A stretch of DNA of 64,000 bases from a bacterium. Lineage in GTDB: Bacteria > Patescibacteriota > Saccharimonadia > Saccharimonadales > UBA4665. Where the stretch lies: contig JAKBVU010000002.1 in the NCBI GenBank assembly GCA_021841155.1, forward strand, positions 16,810 to 80,809, given 5' to 3'. Shown piece by piece: positions 16,673 to 25,976 of the stretch. A model generated the notes under the pieces. The model saw only the letters and a program-made list of their open reading frames with translations, had not been told where the DNA came from and ran no database searches. How positions within the stretch are numbered: the stretch's first letter is position 1; the number at the start of each line of letters is the position of its first letter. The position numbers and the translations under genes were made by a program.

Positions 16673-19485
16673 GTTAACATCTTAGCTAAGTATTGACCAG
16701 TATAACTATCTTTAATTTTAGCTAACTGTTCGGGTGTACCCTGACCAATAATTTGTCCGCCAGCTTGACCACCATCTTGACCCATATCAATCAACCAATC
16801 AGCATTTTTAATAACATCTAAATTATGCTCGATAACTAAAACACTATTCTGGTTATCGACCAAAAGATGCAAAATTTTTAATAATTTTTTAACATCATCC
16901 ATGTGTAAACCAGTAGTTGGCTCATCTAAAATATAAAGTGTTTTACCGGTTGACCTTCTTGATAATTCACTAGCTAGTTTTATTCTCTGTGCTTCACCAC
17001 CACTTAGAGTAGTAGCCGGTTGGCCTAATTTGATATAACCAACACCCACATTAACTAAAGTCTGTAATTTAACGGCAATATTAGGTACGTTTTGGAAAAA
17101 ATCTAAAGCTTGTTCACACGTCATATCTAACACTTCACTAATATTTTTATTTTTATAATGAATTTCTAGAGCTTCTTTATTATAACGACGACCATGACAA
17201 ACTTCACATTCAACATAAACATCTGGCAAGAAATGCATTTCAATTTTTATAATCCCATCACCGGAACAATTTTCACAACGTCCACCTTTAACATTAAAAC
17301 TAAATCGACCAGCTGTATAACCTCTAACTTTTGAATCGGGTAAATTAGCAAATAGTTCTCTAATTGGAGTAAATAAACCGGTATAAGTAGCAGGGTTAGA
17401 TCGAGGTGTTCGACCAATAGGTGATTGATCAATTACAATGGCTTTATCCAAATTCTCTAAACCTAAAATTTCTTGATGGTAACCAGGAACAGTGTTAGCT
17501 CGATGCAACCGAGCTAACAATTCTTTAGCTAAAATATCATTAATTAAACTTGATTTACCCGATCCTGATACTCCAGTGACCACACATAACAGTCCGAGAG
17601 GAATTTTAACCGTAACATCTTTTAAGTTATTTTCTTTAGCACCAATAATAGTTAAAAATTTTTTATTACCAGCTCGTCGTTTTTTTGGGATTTCAATTTT
17701 TTTCAAACCACTTAAATATTGTCCAGTTAAGCTAGCTTGATTACGTTTAACTTCTTCTGGCGAACCAACTGCAATAATCTCCCCACCATGAATACCAGCA
17801 CCCGGACCAACATCAACCAGATAATCAGCGGCTAAAATTGTTTCTTCATCATGTTCAACAACAATAACGGTATTACCTAAATCTCTTAAATGTTGGAGGG
17901 TTTTTATTAAACGACTATTATCGCGTTGATGAAGACCAATACTTGGTTCATCCAAAACATACAAAACACCTGTTAAGCCAGAACCTATTTGAGTCGCTAA
18001 ACGAATTCGTTGTGATTCGCCACCACTTAGCGTATTGGCACTTCTTAAAAGTGTTAAATAATTTAAACCAACGTCATTTAAAAAAGTTAATCGACTTATA
18101 ATTTCTTTTAAAATTAATTTTGCGATTTTTTGTTCTTGATCATTTAATTTCAAAGAATTAATCCAAATTTTAACTTGATCAATTGATTGAGAACAGACGT
18201 CCATAATTGATTTTTGATTAATTTTAATAGCTAAAACTTCTGGTCTTAATCTTAAGCCATGACAAGCATGACATGATTTTTCTTGCATAAATTTTTGAAT
18301 ATCTCGACGAATAAACTCACTATCTGTTTCTTTAAATCTTCGTTCTAAATTAGCAACTACACCTTCATATGTTGTCGTAAAAGAACGACCATTACCTAAT
18401 GATATTTGATAAGTTTCTAAACCAGTTCCATACATAATAATTTTCATCTGCTCTGGGTTCAATTCAGCGGTTGGTACTTGTAAAGAAAAATTATAACGAT
18501 CGGCAACTGCTTGAAGTTTTTTCATATACCAATTATCGACGTTAATCCTGTTATACGGTCTAATTGCTCCTTCACGAATAGTCAAATGGCCATTGGGTAT
18601 AACTAAGTCAGGATCAACTTCTAATTTTGAACCCAAACCAGTACAAACTGGACAAGCACCTTGAGGATTATTAAAGCTAAAAGTTCGTGGTTCTAATTCT
18701 GGAATTGCTATATCTGGATGATCTGGACAAGCATATAAAACCGAATAATCGGCTAAATATTGATTATTTTGATCTAATAATAAAATACGTTCTCCTCCAA
18801 TTTCTAAAGATTGTTCAACCGATTGAACTAAACGAGTCCGATTATCATTATTAATAACCAGTCGATCAACTAAAATTTCAATTTTGTGACGGATATTTTT
18901 ATCAAGAGTCGGAAATTCATCTAATTCATAAATTATGCCGTCAACTCTAACTCGACCGAAACCAACTTTAAGATATTGAGCTGAAATATGCTCAAAAGCA
19001 CCTTTTTTATCATTAACAATCGGCGCTAAAATCATAATCCGTTGATCTTTAAAGTTTGATTCAATTTTTGAAATTATGCCACTCGATGTTTGTTTAAAAA
19101 CCGGCCGACCATCGACTGGGCAATGAGGTATACCAATACGAGCATAAAGTAATCTTAAATAATCATAAATCTCTGTAACGGTAGCGACTGTTGAACGAGG
19201 ATTTCTAGATGATGATTTTTGATCAATGCTAATGGCTGGGCTTAAACCGTCAATTTGATCAACATCGGGCTTTTCCATAATACCCAAAAATTGTCGGGCA
19301 TAACTACTAAGCGACTCAACATAACGACGTTGACCTTCAGCATATATAGTATCAAACGCTAAACTAGACTTTCCCGAACCAGATAAACCGGTTATAACTA
19401 CTAATTGATCTCTAGGAATAGTTAAATCAACATTTTTTAAATTATGCTCTCTGGCTCCCTTGATATTTATTTGATTATTAGTCAT
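16669..19485 (-). CDS. uvrA: Excinuclease ABC subunit A
   Basis: 938 aa, full length. Two ABC ATPase modules: Walker A ITGLSGSGKSSL and VTGVSGSGKSSL, two LSGGESQRIRLA/LSGGEAQRIKLA signatures, and Walker B regions with VLDEPSIGL and ILDEPTTGL. The zinc-binding stretches are present (CPVCTGLG, CHACHG, CENCSGDG, CEVCHGRRY); the first half of one finger reads C-x2-H instead of C-x2-C. UvrA finds lesions and loads UvrB. A TATAAT lies at 19509-19514 and AAGG just before the ATG. Confidence 0.96.
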   Translation of the reverse strand: MTNNQINIKGAREHNLKNVDLTIPRDQLVVITGLSGSGKSSLAFDTIYAEGQRRYVESLSSYARQFLGIMEKPDVDQIDGLSPAISIDQKSSSRNPRSTVATVTEIYDYLRLLYARIGIPHCPVDGRPVFKQTSSGIISKIESNFKDQRIMILAPIVNDKKGAFEHISAQYLKVGFGRVRVDGIIYELDEFPTLDKNIRHKIEILVDRLVINNDNRTRLVQSVEQSLEIGGERILLLDQNNQYLADYSVLYACPDHPDIAIPELEPRTFSFNNPQGACPVCTGLGSKLEVDPDLVIPNGHLTIREGAIRPYNRINVDNWYMKKLQAVADRYNFSLQVPTAELNPEQMKIIMYGTGLETYQISLGNGRSFTTTYEGVVANLERRFKETDSEFIRRDIQKFMQEKSCHACHGLRLRPEVLAIKINQKSIMDVCSQSIDQVKIWINSLKLNDQEQKIAKLILKEIISRLTFLNDVGLNYLTLLRSANTLSGGESQRIRLATQIGSGLTGVLYVLDEPSIGLHQRDNSRLIKTLQHLRDLGNTVIVVEHDEETILAADYLVDVGPGAGIHGGEIIAVGSPEEVKRNQASLTGQYLSGLKKIEIPKKRRAGNKKFLTIIGAKENNLKDVTVKIPLGLLCVVTGVSGSGKSSLINDILAKELLARLHRANTVPGYHQEILGLENLDKAIVIDQSPIGRTPRSNPATYTGLFTPIRELFANLPDSKVRGYTAGRFSFNVKGGRCENCSGDGIIKIEMHFLPDVYVECEVCHGRRYNKEALEIHYKNKNISEVLDMTCEQALDFFQNVPNIAVKLQTLVNVGVGYIKLGQPATTLSGGEAQRIKLASELSRRSTGKTLYILDEPTTGLHMDDVKKLLKILHLLVDNQNSVLVIEHNLDVIKNADWLIDMGQDGGQAGGQIIGQGTPEQLAKIKDSYTGQYLAKMLT

Positions 19486-19539
19486 AAAACCTTAATTTTA
19501 GTCAAACTATTATACTAAAAAAATTACTTTATTAGAAGT

Positions 19540-20829
19540 TTAAAATAGAAAATCAATTTTATGGTCAGCTAAATAAACTAAACAATCATCTTTTGCACCT
19601 TGTTTTTTGAGTTCATTCACTAAACCTCGTTTGATTAATAAATTATGTAATCTATTGATGGCTTCACTGTTATTAAAGTCAGTTTTATTGACTAAATTTT
19701 CTAAATCTTGACCGATCACTTTAAATTTATTGTCAGCAATTTTACTAACCACAAATTTTCGACTAATTTTAGAACTTAAATGATCAAAATTAATAACTTT
19801 AACAGTTTCTTGATCTATTTCATTTTTAGGTTGAAGTTGATTAACTTTATTAACTTCTCGATAAATTAAATCTTTTAAATCATCTAAACCGAATAAACTT
19901 TGAGTCGAAATTTTTAAAATTGATGTTTTAATTTTTAATTTCTTTTTAAAATCATTCGTAATACGCTCAACTTCTGTTTGGCTCAAAAGATCAACTTTAT
20001 TAAGAACAATAATTTCCGGCTTAATTTTTAAATCAATCTGATAAGTTTCCAATTCGTGTCGAATAGTCAGATAGTCTTCAAATGGATCAGATGACGAAAT
20101 ATCTATGACATGAACTAATATTTTAGTTCTTTCTATGTGACGCAAAAAATCAAAACCTAATCCTTTACCACTTGAAGCTCCGGCAATTAATCCGGGAATA
20201 TCAGCGATTAAAATAGCTTGACCTCTAAAATCAAGCATACCTAAAGATGGTTTAAGAGTTGTAAAAGAATAATCTGCTATCTTTGGTCTGGCTTGACTAA
20301 TTCGACTAATCAAACTAGATTTGCCAACGTTTGGAAGACCAATTAAACCAACATCAGCTATCATTTTTAATTCTAGTTTAAGCTCTAATTTTTGACCCTT
20401 TAGGCCCTTTTCAGCAAATTTTGGGGCTTGACGAGTCGAAGAAATAAAATGAGCATTACCAAAACCACCCTGGCCACCTTTAGCAATAATCTCTCTTTGA
20501 TGATTTTGAACTAAATCAACCAATAATTGATCTTGATTATAAATTAAAGTACCTATAGGTACTAATATGATTTGATCTTTACCTCTTTTGCCGTGTCTAT
20601 TATTAAAGCTACCTCGGTCACCGTTTTCGGCTTTAATTATTTTTTTATATCTAAAATTAGCTAACGTATCTTGATTAGCACTAGCTTCAAAAATAATGTC
20701 ACCACCATCACCACCATCACCACCATCTGGACCACCTTTAGCAATAAACTTTTCATGACGAAAACTAATACTACCATCACCACCATCACCAGCTTGAACT
20801 GTGATTTTAACTTGATCTACAAAATTCAT
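19540..20829 (-). CDS. obg: GTPase Obg
   Basis: 429 aa with the three Obg domains: a glycine-rich N-terminal fold (1-158; GGPDGGDGGDGGD), the G domain (P-loop GLPNVGKSSL, switch II DIPGLI, NKVD) and the C-terminal OCT domain (about 345-429). Obg supports 50S ribosome assembly and stress control. Its ATG overlaps the stop of the LysM-CHAP gene by 1 nt, so the two are coupled. Confidence 0.96.
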   Translation of the reverse strand: MNFVDQVKITVQAGDGGDGSISFRHEKFIAKGGPDGGDGGDGGDIIFEASANQDTLANFRYKKIIKAENGDRGSFNNRHGKRGKDQIILVPIGTLIYNQDQLLVDLVQNHQREIIAKGGQGGFGNAHFISSTRQAPKFAEKGLKGQKLELKLELKMIADVGLIGLPNVGKSSLISRISQARPKIADYSFTTLKPSLGMLDFRGQAILIADIPGLIAGASSGKGLGFDFLRHIERTKILVHVIDISSSDPFEDYLTIRHELETYQIDLKIKPEIIVLNKVDLLSQTEVERITNDFKKKLKIKTSILKISTQSLFGLDDLKDLIYREVNKVNQLQPKNEIDQETVKVINFDHLSSKISRKFVVSKIADNKFKVIGQDLENLVNKTDFNNSEAINRLHNLLIKRGLVNELKKQGAKDDCLVYLADHKIDFLF

Positions 20830-21956
20830 TATTTATAAATATAGTTAGGAAATAAAGAAATTGGTGCCTTTTGCCAATCAACTACATCCCAACCCCCTGT
20901 TGGAGTTGGATTGGTTAATGAAACTTGACCATAAGAATTCATTTCAGAAATCCAGATAGTTCCATTAGGATTAATAGCTCGAACAATGGCAACATGTCCC
21001 TCACCACCAGCAGCATAAGGAGTTTGAGCAATAGCACCAACAACTGGTGTTGAACTAACACGCCAACCATCTTGAGCGGCATAATAAGCCCAAGTTGCAG
21101 CATTACCCCAGTTTGGTGGAACAGCTATTTGAGTAGCAACGTACCATGTACAATAACCAAAATCATAACCATTATAACAAGAAGTTGAATTACCATAAAT
21201 ATCACTACAGGTTGGCGTTAGATTAACAATCGGAGCAGCTACCGGTTCCTTACCACCGGGAATAATGATTTGTTCACCTGGCGTTAAACCACTAATTTCA
21301 GCATTATTATAAGAAATAATATTCTTAGCATTTGCTTGAAATTTTTGAGCTAAAGATTGTGGCGTATCACCAGCTTGAACTGTATAAACTAGACCATTCA
21401 TTGGAGGAATCAACAAAACTTGACCAGCATTAATATTTTCAGTTAACAAATTATTTGATGCCATAATACTAGTAACAGACACACCAAACAATTTTGAAAT
21501 TTGTGCTAAAGTTTGATTTTGTTTAACTGTATAACTAACAATATCGCTATTAGTTTTTAAATTAGTTTGAACAATTTGAGGTTTAGACATTACAGCTTGA
21601 TTAGCACCGGCCATAGCAATTTCAGCCTGTTGACTTTGAGCCTGATTAGCAATTGCAGTTGTCTCTGGCAAATTAGTCATTTTAGCTACAGTTAAAGCTA
21701 TGTCAGCAGAAGACTGTTGATCTAACGGATCAACAACTGACGTTGATGAATTTAATTGATTAGATCCACTAACCGCCAATAAGTTGGTCTGATTAGAACT
21801 AAAGATAATCAAAATAACCAAAAATATAATAAGAAAATTAATCGCCAAAATAAAAAACTTTATTTGATTAAGTTTAAAATGGAACCTAAATCTTAAATTC
21901 CTAATTGGCCAATCAATTTTATTAGCTTTTTTATTGATTAATGCTGAACTACTAAT
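20829..21956 (-). CDS. LysM-CHAP peptidoglycan hydrolase, exported
   Basis: The protein has a membrane segment, two LysM wall-binding repeats (SYTVKQNQTLAQISKLFG and VYTVQAGDTPQSLAQKF) and a C-terminal CHAP domain with catalytic Cys in GYCTWYVA and His in GEGHVAIVRAI. It should cut peptidoglycan peptide bonds. The start is unusual. The first standard initiator is TTG at 21848, which would begin inside the hydrophobic helix. The open frame continues 36 codons upstream and adds a Lys/Arg-rich segment typical of an N-terminus before a membrane helix. An ATT at 21956 has GGAG 6 nt ahead of it, so I give that as the tentative start. No ATG is available. Overlaps obg by 1 nt. Confidence 0.85.
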   Translation of the reverse strand: MSSSALINKKANKIDWPIRNLRFRFHFKLNQIKFFILAINFLIIFLVILIIFSSNQTNLLAVSGSNQLNSSTSVVDPLDQQSSADIALTVAKMTNLPETTAIANQAQSQQAEIAMAGANQAVMSKPQIVQTNLKTNSDIVSYTVKQNQTLAQISKLFGVSVTSIMASNNLLTENINAGQVLLIPPMNGLVYTVQAGDTPQSLAQKFQANAKNIISYNNAEISGLTPGEQIIIPGGKEPVAAPIVNLTPTCSDIYGNSTSCYNGYDFGYCTWYVATQIAVPPNWGNAATWAYYAAQDGWRVSSTPVVGAIAQTPYAAGGEGHVAIVRAINPNGTIWISEMNSYGQVSLTNPTPTGGWDVVDWQKAPISLFPNYIYK

Positions 21957-22075
21957 CTTTTACTCCGTTCAAACAAAACTTAATACCATCAATTATAGCC
22001 TAAAATTAGCTAAAAATCAATCAGAGTAACATATTTAAATATGTTAGTTTAAAAAATAAGATGCATATTTCATTA

Positions 22076-22702
22076 TTAAAGCAAACCGTGTTGTGGTGGC
22101 ACATAACTAGTCGTTGAAACAATACTAGTTCGACAATTATGAGCTTCAAGTATACTGTTTGTTGTCTTGTTGGCAGGTGTTATGGAATTTTGTTGAATGT
22201 CAAAAATAAGCTCTGGAGAGTAATTATTATTAGGTTGAATTACTAACTGATTGGGATTTGAAAGATTGATTTCGTTAAAAGAACTATTATTTGTTTGATT
22301 ATTTATTTTACTGTTCGTTATATTATAAACAGTATCCTTCAAACAGGCATTATTAAAAGTATTCTGCCAATATTCTCGTCCAACAGAATTATTTAATGTT
22401 GGGATAAGTCCAAAAGCATCGGGATATTTTCTTACGTTGACGACAGTTTTAGTTAAATATTCTAAAATAAACTGTTTTGCAGGAGCAGCTTGATTAATTT
22501 TATTGATATAAACTGGTAAAGCTATGCCTTCGGACACTGATTCGGGTGTTTCTGGACCATTATGACCAACAACAAATACGTTTACACCGTTAAACAACAT
22601 ACTTCCTATTAGACTCGCCACAACATAAACTTTTATTTTATGTTTTAAACTATTATTCTGATACTCAGATCCATCTTTAAATTCGCTATGCTGACCTTTC
22701 AT
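22076..22702 (-). CDS. Exported hypothetical protein
   Basis: 208 aa, no family recognised. A hydrophilic N-terminus precedes one hydrophobic segment (about 27-47, VYVVASLIGSMLFNGVNVFVV), then an external domain rich in Asn, Thr and Ser with two Cys that could pair (CLKDTV and HNCRTS). AAGGAAG lies about 11 nt before the ATG, and TATACT is at 22732-22737. Stand-alone gene between mltG and the LysM-CHAP gene. Confidence 0.65.
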   Translation of the reverse strand: MKGQHSEFKDGSEYQNNSLKHKIKVYVVASLIGSMLFNGVNVFVVGHNGPETPESVSEGIALPVYINKINQAAPAKQFILEYLTKTVVNVRKYPDAFGLIPTLNNSVGREYWQNTFNNACLKDTVYNITNSKINNQTNNSSFNEINLSNPNQLVIQPNNNYSPELIFDIQQNSITPANKTTNSILEAHNCRTSIVSTTSYVPPQHGLL

Positions 22703-22764
22703 AAACTTTCACTTCCTTTTTAGGTTTAACAAGTATATAATATTAACCTATAATCAAGAATAAG

Positions 22765-23811
22765 TCAAGCACATCTAACGTGACAATAATTGGCAATATT
22801 TTGATTTTGTTGACTTAAAGTCTTCGAAAAATAAGTATGGCCATTATCACCAGTCACAAAATATAACCAATTAGTAGGGGCTGGATGAGCTAAAGCTTGT
22901 AAAGCAGACGGTGAAATTGTTGAAATCGGTGTTGGCGGTAAACCAGGATGTAAAAGAGTATTATAGGGCGAATTATAGTTTAAGTTTTGACCTTGACCAG
23001 CTTGTTCTGAACCATATAAAGCAGTTACATCTGATCCTAAAGGCATATTTAAACTAAGTCGTGTAAGAAAAACTTGAGCCACCTGTGGTTGGGCTCTCAA
23101 AGAAGAAACTTCTTGACCGATAATAGAAGTTAAAATTAAAGCCTGATAAATACTCAGTTTTTCACTAGCAAAAAGTGTTTGCAATGATGGAGTAATTCTT
23201 TGACTCATTTCATTTAAAGATTCAGCTACTACAGTTTGCGGTGAAGAAGTATCATTAATCTGAAAACTATCTGGCCATAACAAACCCTCTAAAGTATTAA
23301 TATTAGCTGGTTTATCATTGACAATTGGAATAGAAGTATATAGATTTGGGTTAAAAGCAGCTAAAACTGCTGATTTTTGAAAACCAGCTTTAATGAAAGT
23401 CTGTTCAATTTGATTAATAGTTTTACCCGGCAAAATTGTTAATAATTTAGTAGCTACATTACCGTTATGAATAATACTAACGATTTTTTTTAAACTATAG
23501 GACTGAGATAAACGGTAGCTACCAGCTTGTAACACCTCATTACTGAATGAATGAACATAAACTTTAAAAATCCAAGCGCTTCGGATTAAATGATCTTTGA
23601 CCAAAAGAGCACCAATCATATCAACCGAATCACCTGAAGGAATTGTAACTTTAACAATTTGGTGATTGGAAGCATCGATCGGTCTTAAATCTTGATTATA
23701 AATCTGTGAAGTAATTAACGTTATAATCACTAAAACAACTGCTATGACTAATATAAAAAACTTAGTTTTTCGAGGAATTTTATGACGTTTTTTTGAATAA
23801 TCATACTTCAT
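22765..23811 (-). CDS. mltG: Endolytic murein transglycosylase MltG
   Basis: 348 aa. A basic N-terminus and one membrane helix (about 14-36) are followed by the YceG domain. Family motifs: MPLGSDVTALYG, SPYNTLLHPGLPPTPI, and the catalytic Glu in TSIIGQEVSS. MltG cleaves nascent glycan strands and sets their length. Overlaps ruvX by 4 nt. Confidence 0.93.
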   Translation of the reverse strand: MKYDYSKKRHKIPRKTKFFILVIAVVLVIITLITSQIYNQDLRPIDASNHQIVKVTIPSGDSVDMIGALLVKDHLIRSAWIFKVYVHSFSNEVLQAGSYRLSQSYSLKKIVSIIHNGNVATKLLTILPGKTINQIEQTFIKAGFQKSAVLAAFNPNLYTSIPIVNDKPANINTLEGLLWPDSFQINDTSSPQTVVAESLNEMSQRITPSLQTLFASEKLSIYQALILTSIIGQEVSSLRAQPQVAQVFLTRLSLNMPLGSDVTALYGSEQAGQGQNLNYNSPYNTLLHPGLPPTPISTISPSALQALAHPAPTNWLYFVTGDNGHTYFSKTLSQQNQNIANYCHVRCA

Positions 23812-24212
23812 AGACTGTTAATATAATCCTCTAAAATCAAACAAGCTGCTTCACTATCAATTTGACCTTTTGATTTAATCTTAAAAGAAAGATTTGTTTC
23901 AGCTACAACACTAGTCAAAGATTCATCTTGATAAACGATTTTTAAACCCAATTCTTTTAAACATTGGTTAACAAATTCTTGAACTTTTTGAGTTTGCTTA
24001 GTAAGTTGACCAGACATATTACGTGGTAAGCCAACTACCAAAAGATCAACTTCATTATCTTTAATAATTTGTTTTAAACGTTCATTAAAATCATGATCAT
24101 TATTTAAATAATCTAACGGTTTAACAATAAAACTACCCTTTTTTACAATCGCCAAACCAATTCTTTTCTCACCTACATCAAAAGCTAGAATATTATTTTT
24201 TAAATTTAACAT
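23808..24212 (-). CDS. ruvX: Holliday junction resolvase-like / pre-16S rRNA nuclease
   Basis: 134 aa, RNase H-like fold of the YqgF family. Acidic sites: FDVGEKRIGLA, YQDESLTS and DSEAACLIL, with the VVGLPRNMSG loop. The family trims the 5' end of 16S rRNA and has been linked to junction resolution. It is followed by mltG, a common pairing in Firmicutes and CPR genomes. Confidence 0.92.
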   Translation of the reverse strand: MLNLKNNILAFDVGEKRIGLAIVKKGSFIVKPLDYLNNDHDFNERLKQIIKDNEVDLLVVGLPRNMSGQLTKQTQKVQEFVNQCLKELGLKIVYQDESLTSVVAETNLSFKIKSKGQIDSEAACLILEDYINSL

Positions 24213-24217
24213 AAAAT

Positions 24218-25975
24218 TTAGGGTTTTAAAATATTAACAATAATCTTATTTTTATTGCTAGGCAATGAACCAAGCCAAGAAGGCGTTACAGTAATAGTAA
24301 CATGTTGAATATTTGGATTTTTCTTTAATTGGGAAACAACATAACTACTAGAATGACCAGCAGCTAAAAGTTGAACTTGACTAACGCTTAATTTAGGACC
24401 AACCTCAGCAGTGGTATTTAAATTATAGTTAGTTGGTGAAGAACCACTAGAAAACACTAAGCTATTATATCCATTGTTTAAAATTGTCTGGGTAGAATTT
24501 TTAATTTTACTTTGAATTATTTTATTTAAAAATGATTGAAGTTCTGAACTATCAACACCTGTCATAGTATATGTAACTTTTTCAGTCGCTGTTAACGTAG
24601 CAGCTGGTTGATTAAGTTGAGCGCTATAAGCTATCTGAGGTTTACTGGTAACAAAAGAACTCTTAATAGGATCGAATCCATCAGCTTGGAGTTGTTGTTC
24701 AAGAGCATTAATGGCACTTGTACTAGATGATAGCTTTAATTTACTGTCAACCGAAGTAATATCAGCCTGAGCAACAACTTTTTGAATATTATCAGTTCCA
24801 CCACTAATACCGTCAGATACAACCGTAAAGTCAGAACTAGAATAACCATTAAAAGTTGACATTTGCATAGTCTGACCGCTGGCTAGATTGTAACTACTGC
24901 CATTGTTTAAAGCCGTCACATTAACTGTCTGTCCGGAAGTAGAAGATTGACATTGACCGTTTTGGTACGGAGCACTCAAACTTAGAGATGATTGAGTAGT
25001 ATAAGTTAGGTTGTTATAACTTAAACTAGTCCCCGCCGGAATATTTACAGTTGTATTATTACAATTAGTTAAACCAATAGTAACTTGACCACTAGCAGTT
25101 TGACCGTTATTAACAGAGCCACTAGTTGGAACAGAGGCACTAATGTTTTTAGAATAATTAACTGTTTTAGTGTAAAGAACACCGCTGCTAGCCGAACTAG
25201 ATGACTTAAAATTATCTAAATTGATTGGAGTATTAACTTTAATATTTAAAGCATCTGTTTTTATTTTAATATCGGCTTTAGGTAAAATAGCCAAAACATA
25301 ATAAGTTAACAATAATAGTAAAATTACAAATCCAATAATCGCTAATATCAATATTTTAAATCGACTGAACCTAGGTGCTTTAATCTTTTTATCGGTCAAA
25401 GAATCTAATACTTCTTCATTTTGATTAGTAGGGTTAGAAGCACGGCGTGTAGAAGTTTGATTATCAACTAACTCATCTTCATTTTTACTTAAATCAACCA
25501 CATTAGGATCATTAACCTGATTTTCTGCATCAAATTCTTCTGGACCTTCAACGGGAATACTGCTAGCTATTTGATCAAGTTTTTGATCTGTTGGTAAATT
25601 GGCCGCACTTTGATACTGATTCAAATCAATGGTGCTATTTTGAAGACCTTGAGTCGTTTCATCTTTTAGCTCAGAAGCAACATTCGGTAATACAGTTGGG
25701 ATGGTTGGTTTAGAATTAAGGTCACTAGCTACATAAATATTATTATTAGCAGCTAAAGTTTTTAAACTTTCATCGCTGGTAATTAAAACTAAATTTTTTT
25801 CAGCTAGATCGGCTGATCTTTTCATTAGTTTCATGTTAACACTACTCTGTAAGACTGAAGTTTTTTTGGGTAAAACTAAAGCCACCAACTTAGATTCAGC
25901 TGACTGAATTTTATCAATAATACCAGTAATTTCTTCTTCTGAATCAATATAAATTGTATCTTTAGTGACCGCCAA
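24218..25975 (-). CDS. Membrane-anchored protein with baseplate-J-like external domain
   Basis: 585 aa. An N-terminal cytoplasmic domain (about 1-95, opening TKDTIYIDSEEEITGIIDKI) precedes a disordered acidic linker, one membrane helix (about 206-232) and an external beta-rich region. The latter resembles the baseplate J/gp47 fold (ASGQVTIGLTNC, VNIPAGTSLSYNNLTYTT, VNVTALNNGSSYNLASG). Such proteins are common in CPR genomes and are not phage remnants here: the gene sits tightly between ftsA and ruvX. Role unknown; the position suggests a link to division or wall growth. Only 1 nt separates it from ftsA. Confidence 0.75.
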   Translation of the reverse strand: MAVTKDTIYIDSEEEITGIIDKIQSAESKLVALVLPKKTSVLQSSVNMKLMKRSADLAEKNLVLITSDESLKTLAANNNIYVASDLNSKPTIPTVLPNVASELKDETTQGLQNSTIDLNQYQSAANLPTDQKLDQIASSIPVEGPEEFDAENQVNDPNVVDLSKNEDELVDNQTSTRRASNPTNQNEEVLDSLTDKKIKAPRFSRFKILILAIIGFVILLLLLTYYVLAILPKADIKIKTDALNIKVNTPINLDNFKSSSSASSGVLYTKTVNYSKNISASVPTSGSVNNGQTASGQVTIGLTNCNNTTVNIPAGTSLSYNNLTYTTQSSLSLSAPYQNGQCQSSTSGQTVNVTALNNGSSYNLASGQTMQMSTFNGYSSSDFTVVSDGISGGTDNIQKVVAQADITSVDSKLKLSSSTSAINALEQQLQADGFDPIKSSFVTSKPQIAYSAQLNQPAATLTATEKVTYTMTGVDSSELQSFLNKIIQSKIKNSTQTILNNGYNSLVFSSGSSPTNYNLNTTAEVGPKLSVSQVQLLAAGHSSSYVVSQLKKNPNIQHVTITVTPSWLGSLPSNKNKIIVNILKP

Positions 25976-25976
25976 T

